Positions 56,836 to 64,000 of a stretch of DNA of 64,000 bases are shown here, one piece after another. Origin of the DNA: Schizophyllum amplum (taxonomy: Eukaryota; Basidiomycota; Agaricomycetes; Agaricales; Schizophyllaceae); NCBI GenBank assembly GCA_007026445.1, contig VDMD01000002.1, positions 3,224,001-3,288,000 of the forward strand, written 5' to 3'. Every line of letters starts with the position of its first letter. Position 1 is the first letter of the stretch. The notes below the pieces were generated by a model that saw only the letters and a program-made list of their open reading frames with translations, made no database searches and was not told where the DNA came from. A program made the translations under genes and the position numbers.

Positions 56836-57515
56836 GGTCGTAGTAATTCCGAATGTCTGAGGTCGGTGCAGGATCGGTCCTAGCTTGTCCCTCGTCTCGA
56901 TTTGTTCGCCGCCTTGGTCTCGTCCTCGTCTTGTTTTCGCCCGTCCTCGTCCTCGTTGGCGACAAGCTGGGGAAAGCTGGGGAAAATCCGGGGTCACGAT
57001 CCGGGGTAACAGCCTCGGATACCTCCGCCCGGAAACCCCATTTGCAATGCTTTATGGAGCCAAGTTTCGCATCCGGCAGTTGCGCCCTGGCCTTGTTTGC
57101 ATCATGCGCGCCAAGGGAGCGGAGAGTGGGCAAGGTACTAGTAGGCGTGGGTCGGGCGAGCAGCAATCGTTCACGAGACCACAGGAACCACCCATATTAG
57201 GAGGAGGTAAGGAACCGCAGGCACAGACATTGACGCTGAAAGAGGCTGAAAGTGGCATGAGGAGGTTCCGCGGAACTTCATGCCTTCAAGTTCATGGGAT
57301 ACACTGGAGATGAGATGCAAAAACGCTGGGTGCGCAGTTCAGATTCCAAAGTAACGAAGAATAAGTACAGTAGGTCCTACAGTAAAAGTACAACAACGAA
57401 AGAGATAAAATTGCATATGTACACTCGAAGAGACGAAGCCAGAAATGATGATACAGGGTACGCAACGCCAGAGAATGTACCCGACGCGAGGGTTCGAGTT
57501 CGAAGCCGGCTCTCC
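56836..57515. other. intergenic region
   Basis: No gene supported. It contains the bHLH promoter side and the sugar transporter 3' flank. Confidence 0.5.
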
Positions 57516-60172
57516 TCAGTGCCACGCCTCCGGCATCTGCTTGTCATCGCCCGCGACGCCCTCGAGGTGGTACAGCGGCTCCAGTACGGCGTCCTTCCGC
57601 CAGAACACGTACCGCTGAATGAACCACGGCAGCCAAGTCCGCGTCTGGTACGCCGCATGCCTCCGTGTCGGCACCGCGAAGATGTAGTCCAGCTCCTCGA
57701 GCGTGCGTTGCCTGCGCTCGCCGTCAGTCTCATGCAAATGGATCGGCCAACATAAGAATCACGCACTTCGTCTCCGGCAAGGCAAAGAAGATCATGACCG
57801 CAGCGAGGATATTGAGGCCGCCGTACAAGCAGAACGCTGTCGAATTTCGTCAGCGTAGTCAGAGATGCGAATATAGCTGGAACATACCTCCGGTCGACCC
57901 CGCGCCCTTGAGCAAGGAGGGGAAGGTCAGACTGAGTATAGTCGAGAACGTGTTGTTGACAAAGATGGACCAGCCCATTCCGATTTCTGAGCGATCTGTG
58001 AGCACCGAATTTGCTCCCCGCGATCTATCCACTCACCTCGATGCGACAGAGGGAAACACTCGGCGGCGTAGACATTGGGCACCGGACCAATACCTAGTAG
58101 TATACGTTGAGCGATAGCAGCGAAGGACAGCAACAGACGACTTACCAGGCGAATAAAAGGCCGTGAAGAGGTAGATAAAGAACGCAATGAGCGGCAGCCT
58201 AGCCGAGTTGCCCTCGCTCATCTGGAAGCAGCCGGCGACCGCGAAGAGGCACCACGCCATGTTCGGGAACGTGAACAGCAGCAGGTTGCGCCGCCCAAAC
58301 GTGTCGATAGTGTACAGCGCGGGGAACTTCAGCAACTAGTCAGTACAGCGCGCGGACAACAAGCAAGGAGGAGGAACTGACAGCCATGATGAACATAATC
58401 AACCCATAGCCCATGGAGAAGAGCAGCGCCGACTTGCTGCTGTACCCCGCGTCGGAGAAGATGGTGGATGAGTAGAAGGCCATGATGTTGATGCCAGAAA
58501 ATTGCTGCGCGATCATGACGATGAATCTGGACATTGTGAGCATGTGCGGTAGGCGACACAAGAACAAAGAATACTCACCCTCCCAAAGTCCCGCGCCGCA
58601 GCCGGCCAACCGTGAACAGCTCCTTAAATCGCTTGGCGTACGATGTGCCGCTGAAGGCGACCTTCTCTTCCTCAAGCTGGCAGTGCGCGTAGTACTGCCA
58701 CATTGGTCAGATCAGAGGGTATGCAAGCAAATGTGGCACTCACCAGATCGCGCGCTGCTTGGAGCTCCGAGTTCCGCAGGCGACAGAAAGCACTGAAAGC
58801 CTCCTGCATACGTCCCTTCTTCAGGAGCCAACGCGGGGATTCTCGATGAATGTCAGCATACGCTCGATCTCTCGTAGAGAGGCCGCAACATACCTGGGCA
58901 GAACCAGATAAAAATTACAATAGGCACCGCCGGCGCGAACGCTGCGGCGAGCATATAGCGCCACGCTGTCGGTCCGAGTAAGACCAAAATGATTTCGCAA
59001 CGGCGAGAAAGACGAACCGTTCTTCCCGATGTTCATCCAGATGAGGTTGTTGCAGAAGCCGCTGTCGTTCATGGTAAGATCGTAGGCCACTCGCCGAAAA
59101 ATAAAGCCGACTTACATGAAAATACCGAAGGCCACCCACATCTGGAAGCTCATGACGAGACCGCCGCGGATGGACGCCGGCGCGGTCTCTGCGGTGTAGA
59201 TGGGGATGGTGGCGATCTTGATCCCGATACCTGTAAGAGATGTGTGTTAGACAGATCGAACGTAGACGAAGGGCTCGTAAATCGCACCGACACCAAGAAG
59301 CAACCGACAGATGGCCAGCTCCCACCAGTTGCGCGTGAAGGCCTGCCCGAGGACGGGGAAAATGCAGCTGCGGCGCTTGTAAGTTGAGTGTGAAGATACG
59401 AGCAAGAGAAGGGCGTACAAAAGCCCGGTCAGGAAGACACAACCGCGACGGCCGAATTTGTTGTTCGCGGGGTCACTGAGCCAGGTGCTCATGAGACCGG
59501 AGACGGTCGGCCTGTATGAAGAGTGGTAAGTAAAACCGGCAGCGAGATTAAGCGGCAACGTACGCAGCGTTAACGAAGCCCGTGAGCCACTGGTTCTGGT
59601 CGATGCCGAACTCGACAGGGAAGGATAGATTGGCGCCATTGGCGCCCGTGTTGTCCCACCCTCTGCAAAGTTCTTGAGCATACCGTGAACGTCGAGTATG
59701 TGAGGCACTCACTGGATAGCCGACCCGAGCGACGTGACGAAGATCGTGAAGTACAGTGCCCAGGGGAGATGCCACTTGTCTGCGAGTCCTGTAAGTACGA
59801 GTTTGAGGAGCTGAATGGGTTCACGTACGTGTGATCTCGCGGCGCAGATGATACTTGTCCGTATCGTCCAGGTCAGCGACGTTCTCGAACGCCGGCGGGT
59901 CTTGCGCCACCAGCGCAGCCTTCTCGAAGGTGTGCACGCGGTCCTCGAAACCAAACTCTTTACAGAACTCCGCGACCTGACTGAACAGCTTCTCCCGCGG
60001 GATGCCCTTGAGCGGGTTACGAATCCTGCAGGGACGACCGTCAGCTGGACCCCGGAAGTACTCTGAGGTTTACGTACTTCGCGTTCACATTCCTGTTCAA
60101 GTCCGGAGCATGTTCGTGGTGCTCGACGTCGTAGGAGTCGGCCTTCTTGAGCGAGGGTGAGTCGGCCATCAT
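57516..60172 (-). CDS. MFS sugar transporter (SP family)
   Basis: Plasma-membrane sugar:H+ symporter type with 12 helices and more than ten small introns. It starts [20 protein letters not shown]. Family blocks in order: [20 protein letters not shown] (helix 1), [20 protein letters not shown] (motif after helix 2), [47 protein letters not shown] (PESPR motif), [20 protein letters not shown] (QQ-x-S-G-x-N in helix 7), [37 protein letters not shown], and [20 protein letters not shown]. This is the long fungal form with cytosolic ends of about 90 residues each ([38 protein letters not shown]). The signature suits hexose/xylose or quinate-like carriers; the substrate cannot be told. No lesion seen. 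Confidence 0.88.
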
Positions 60173-60670
60173 GGTGAACAGTCGTCGGCTTCTGACGCGT
60201 CCCAGCCGTTCCTTTTATTCGACGCGGTTGCACACAGGGCTCCGGCCCAGCTCCGTACCCCAGACAGCGCCTCTACGCCCAACTGGTCCATCGCAAAGGT
60301 CAAGCGACACCAGCGAGACACGATCGAGCACGGAGGCATAATGAGTGCAGCGCCATGAACGCGCCCGAACAAGAAATGGAACAGTCACAAGACCGCAGGA
60401 CGCGTCGCACGTGAGACAACGATGACGCACTTGCAAGTCACGTCCGGCCCTGTGTGCAACCAAGGCGCACGGCGCGTCGGCATGTAGGATGGTTATTTGT
60501 CCAGCTGGTCAGATGCGTACACTGCGCAGGACAAGCGCCCTGCGCAGTGCAGGGTGCCCTGTGTGTGCCACCATGCCGGAACCTGCGTGTAGGCGTCAAC
60601 CGAACGGGCTAAAAGGCGACGGTGAGGTCATGTTCGAGCATCACCGTCATCCCCGACTTACATTCTCAAC
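60173..60670. other. divergent promoter region
   Basis: Upstream region shared by the sugar transporter (minus) and transaldolase (plus). A palindromic CGCAGGACAAGCGCCCTGCG lies at about 60524-60543. No gene is visible. Confidence 0.5.
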
Positions 60671-62007
60671 ATGGTGTCCCAGCTCGAGTACCTCGAAACC
60701 CTCCTCAACGTCGATGTCGACCACATGCACCCCAGCGTGGCCAAGAGCTTGCCCTTCAAGCCGCACGACCAGACGAGCAACCAGCTCATCGTGAACGAGC
60801 AGCTCGAGCTCCCCGAGAACCAGGAGATCTTCAAGCAGGCCATCGCGGAGTACGGCGACAAGGGATGGGAGGCCGTCCTGGACCGCATGGTGAGTCATAC
60901 AGACATCTACCGACATTGCGAAGACTTACCGTTTCTGCAGTCGGTTCTCTTTTGCGCCAAGAACATCCCCAACATTCAGGGGCGCGTACTGCTCCAGACG
61001 TCCCCGTTCTACGCGTACGACAAGGATAGTGAGTAGCGCGATGCTTCTTCACGAAACTGCCACTCACCTCCTATCGCAGAGGTCATCGCGCACGCCAGGA
61101 ACTACGCGGCAGAGTTCGAGAAGGCCGGGATCTCCAGGTATGCGCATTTCTCATCTTCTACGAACATGATGGTTGACGCTCGCCACAGGGATCGCTTCTG
61201 TATCAAGGTCCCCTGCACGGGCCCTGCCATGAACGCGGCCAAGGTCCTTAACGCGGAGGGAATCAGGACGTTGGGCACATCGCTTTTCGGCCTGCCGCAG
61301 GCGATCGCTTCGAGCCAGTCGAACTGCCTCTACATCAGCCCTTACTTCAACGGTATGTCCGCCGTTACACGCAGCTCACCTCCCGCTGACATACCTCACG
61401 CAGAGGTCCGTGCGCATGCCGACCTCAAGCTGTGGCCCAACGTCGAGGACCCCGCCACCCAGCACACCATGTCCGCGCGCATGATCCACATCCTCGAGAC
61501 GTACAAGCGCCTCGCGAAGGAGACCGGCAAGGAGCAGCCTATGGTCAAGTCAGCCAGGTACGCATGTTATCTTCGTCGCTGCTCACCCGGTCGCTAATCA
61601 TCTCCCGTTCCAGCTTCATCTCGGCCAAGGAAGCGCTCGCCTGCGGCGAGATGGGCTGCCAGTCCGCGACGCCGTCCGCTGAGGTCCTCGCCGAGCTCAT
61701 GAAGACGCCCGCGGACAAGCCCGCGTCGAAGGACGCGCGCCCGATGTACTCGTACCTTACCGTGGGGCCGACGCCGCAGCGCCTGCTGAGCCTGATGAAG
61801 GTCGACCCGCTTGCTGCGGCCGACTGGGACGGGAAGCTCGCATCCACCGACATCGACTACCTCAAGAACAACGGCGAGGAGCTCGAGAAGGCGATTGAGG
61901 CCGACCCCATCACGAAAACGCGTCTGCACGAAGCGCTCGAGCTGTTCAAGGGCGGGGAGTTGAAGAGCAAGGCGTTCATTGAGAAGGCGCTGAAGGAGCG
62001 CAAGTGA
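60671..62007 (+). CDS. transaldolase
   Basis: Pentose phosphate pathway enzyme that moves a dihydroxyacetone unit from sedoheptulose 7-phosphate to glyceraldehyde 3-phosphate, in the cytosol. About seven exons; it starts MVSQLEYLETLLNVDVDHMH. The catalytic Lys lies in RFCIKVPCTGPAMNAAKVLN, followed by EGIRTLGTSLFGLPQAIASS and LYISPYFNEVRAHADL. The end TDIDYLKNNGEELEKAIEAD to FIEKALKERK is complete. The sequence is of the fungal transaldolase-like group, where PCTGPAMNA replaces the PST-xEGIQA form of canonical enzymes, so a classical activity is likely but not certain. No lesion seen. Confidence 0.85.
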
Positions 62008-62645
62008 GAGATCGGTGAACTTGAAGGGCCAGTGTATCGTCTGTTGAATCGGTTAACAAGTTGTGGTCGCATGGATAGAATCAAATAACGCACTTCATTG
62101 CATAGATGCTGGGCGCTCATTCTATGGAATGTTAGCATATTTTTGGGACGAGCAGGAAGGAAGGAAGATGGTCAACACGATGCTCAGAGCCTCAGACTGC
62201 CGACATCATCGAACGACGTAAGATTAAGGTGAACAGAATACGGTAAGCCGGCCCAGCTACGCAGCGTCTCTGGGCGGTCCGACACCGAGATGATGAAAAT
62301 ATACCGCGTTCCCTCCTCGTTTTCGGACGTCCGTTTCCAGGACCTACATCGAGTTTTTATTCCGGAGCCTTGTGCAGAAGTAGGTCAACGTGCGTATACC
62401 AGTAGTCACCGTAGCGTGTAGGCAACTTCCCGAATGTCACCCTCGTGCAGCTCTCAGCTGGGGGTCAGATTCAGAAGCGGGCAGCGCGAGAGACTGTGCT
62501 TGGTTGCCGGCGTGGGCAAGTCCGGTCCGACGTTCCGATTTCATGATCATTGATCATGATACCCCGGAACCGAACCAGCGCGTCTTGTCCTCAACGGTCA
62601 CATCATCCTCCGCCATTGTCCTCGCCGCTTTGCGTGTTTGTTGCT
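62008..62645. other. intergenic region
   Basis: No gene is supported between the transaldolase stop and the orphan family B gene. Confidence 0.5.
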
Positions 62646-63621
62646 ATGCCTCGCAAAGCTGGAAACCCCATCTGCGCCACCTCTTTGCCGCCATGTCCGC
62701 GCCGCTCGTCTCGTATACGCGCGCAGCAGCAGACCAAGCCACTCGAGGCCTCGGGTAAAGTCACACGGAATATAGCGCCATTGCAGGACGCGATGCGCCA
62801 TGTACACATCACGGAAAACGTTCCTGGGAGGAAACGAAAACTCCGGAGTACGCAGGAGAATCAGAAAGACGAACCGCCAGCCAAGAAGGTGCGTGATGTG
62901 ATGCGCTGACTTATATCGCGTCTAACGCTTCCTTTCGTAGCCTACCCCTCCCCCTTCTCCTCCTAACATCGCGCGTACCAGAGCTGTGGCTCACCGCTTG
63001 GAATTGCGCAAGCCTGGCAAACGTACCGTGCGCTTCGAGGATGGCGACCTCGAGCCAATATCCGCCCCGCCTTCACCTTTTGAAGTCGCAAGATCCGTCA
63101 CTGTCGAATATCTAGCCAGCCGATCCGCCGAACTGGACATTCCAGAAGGCGACATTCGCAAATTGGCCTGTCCTAAAGAGGCAGAGCCCGGAATGGCACC
63201 TACGCGCAGGGAGGGAAGAAAAGGCCTCTATCTACAATATCCGCCCATCTTCATTCTGGCCTACTCATACAGCATCCTGAACATCTTCCATCACCTTCAA
63301 TCTCGCGGTCAAGCCGTTTACGGCGATATACCTCTCACGCTCGCTGCCTTACGCCGAAGACTTGCGGCAGAGCTCGGCCTGGGGGAGGGGACCGGCTTCG
63401 TGGAGCATCACGCTCAGAAGCGCACAATATATATCATGATTGTGTCCTGCTCGGATCGGCCAGAGACGCTGCCCTTCCCTGAAGCGCGCATACGCAAGTT
63501 TCAGGAGGTGCTTGGTGTCAAGGCGTTGCCTGCGATCGTGCCGTTGCGCCGCCCGAAGGTAAGTTTACTGTTCTATTCAACACATCACGGGCTAACGACG
63601 AACTCGTAGAAGCCGCTATAA
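62646..63621 (+). CDS. orphan family B member, 290 residues
   Basis: Three exons: 62646-62888 (243 nt), 62941-63558 (618 nt), 63610-63621 (12 nt), all phase 0. The protein starts MPRKAGNPICATSLPPCP with RRSSRIRAQQ, then PAKKV at the first junction. Exon 2 gives PTPPPSPPNIARTRAVAHRL, KPGKRTVRFEDGDLEPISAP, VARSVTVEYLASRSAELDIP, YPPIFILAYSYSILNIFHHL, TIYIMIVSCSDRPETLPFPE and ARIRKFQEVLGVKALPAIVP. The last exon is K-P-L-stop. The relative at 31176-32122 has the same exon pattern. Basic Pro-rich N-terminus and a hydrophobic middle are the only visible traits. I do not recognise it. Confidence 0.7.
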
Positions 63622-63741
63622 GGCGTCGTCGCTCAAGTGCTGTGGTGGAAGCTGACGCATCATCTGAGGGATATGCAACCAGATGTGTAGCATGATGTTC
63701 AGGTTTGTCTATTGCGTCTAACGCCTTCATTCCTTCCGTAG

Positions 63742-64000
63742 CCTACGCCTTCCCATTCTCCTACCAACATCGCTCGTACTAGAGCTGCAGCTCACCGCTC
63801 GGAATTGCGCAAGTCAGGTAAACGCACCGTGCGCTTCGAGGACGGCGACCTCGAGCCGCTATCCGCCCCGCCTACACCACTGGAGGTCGCACGATCCGTC
63901 ACCGTCGAATATCTAGCCAGCCGGTCCGCGAAGTTGAGCATTCCAGATGGCGACATCCGCGAATTAGCCTGTTCCAAAGAGGCAGAGCCCGGAATGGCAC
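63742..64000 (+). CDS. partial tandem duplicate of family B exon 2, cut by window end
   Basis: From 63706 the sequence repeats the intron end (GTCTAACGCYTTC, then CGTAG) and exon 2 of the preceding gene: PTPSHSPTNIARTRAAAHRS, RKSGKRTVRFEDGDLEPLSA, VARSVTVEYLASRSAKLSIP, REL-ACSKEAEPGMA. The copy is about 87% identical in DNA and open to the window edge. No exon 1 lies before it; it may be a decapitated copy, or an alternative exon of the same gene, since a GTTTGT donor-like site precedes it. Confidence 0.6.

Overview
The window looks like nuclear DNA of a filamentous basidiomycete, most likely an agaricomycete. The signs are many short (about 45-75 nt) GT-AG introns with CTAAC/CTGAC-like branch sites, GC-rich exons, fungal gene types (protein O-mannosyltransferase with MIR repeats, BIG1-like V-ATPase assembly factor, RGG/metallophosphoesterase protein, old yellow enzymes), an intron-bearing tRNA gene and many transposon relics. 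All names rest on reading motifs by eye; no database search was possible.

Layout. 0.6-8 kb is ordinary single-copy sequence: a C2H2 zinc-finger protein, an acyl-CoA dehydrogenase, a BIG1-like membrane protein and a DUF2433-like phosphoesterase fold protein. 9-16.2 kb holds OYE1 (+), an orphan gene I call orphan1a (-), two tandem copies of a 1.5-kb unit, and an intact mitochondrial glycine carrier (Hem25/SLC25A38 type, -). 16.5-26.7 kb is again ordinary: a mitochondrial FAD/folate-type carrier, prolyl oligopeptidase, a tRNA, LTR-like repeats and an MFS transporter. 28.1-29.9 kb is a MYND zinc-finger gene. 30.8-55.2 kb is a mosaic of duplicated blocks, pseudogenes and inserted elements, with one conserved gene (PMT) and one intact HSBP1-like gene inside. 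55.3-62 kb is ordinary again: a bHLH factor, a sugar transporter and transaldolase. 62.6-64 kb holds a second orphan family, tandemly duplicated at the window edge.

The main discovery is the history of the 8-55 kb part. The block OYE1-orphan1a-Hem25 exists a second time in decayed form, but its two halves are 13.5 kb apart: Hem25 pseudogene plus the 5' part of orphan1 at 33.9-35.96 kb, and OYE2 plus the 3' part of orphan1 at 45.9-49.5 kb. The two broken ends of the orphan gene share a 59-bp sequence, one mismatch, in inverted orientation. Reversing the segment between them in thought rejoins the orphan gene, recreates the gene order of the first block, and also turns the inverted pair of R-orphan2-HSBP1 blocks (36.9-42.2 and 50.4-55.1 kb) into a direct tandem duplication. 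One inversion therefore explains both oddities.

Two unrecognised gene families stand out. The orphan1/orphan2 family (five members, three apparently intact) shares a three-exon plan with the same intron phases and a leucine-rich C-terminal half. A second family (two intact members plus fragments) shares three exons ending in a 12-nt coding exon. A repeated, TATA-box-bearing unit ('R', about eight copies plus a relic) and three terminal-inverted-repeat elements, two of them with clear target-site duplications, complete the accessory content.
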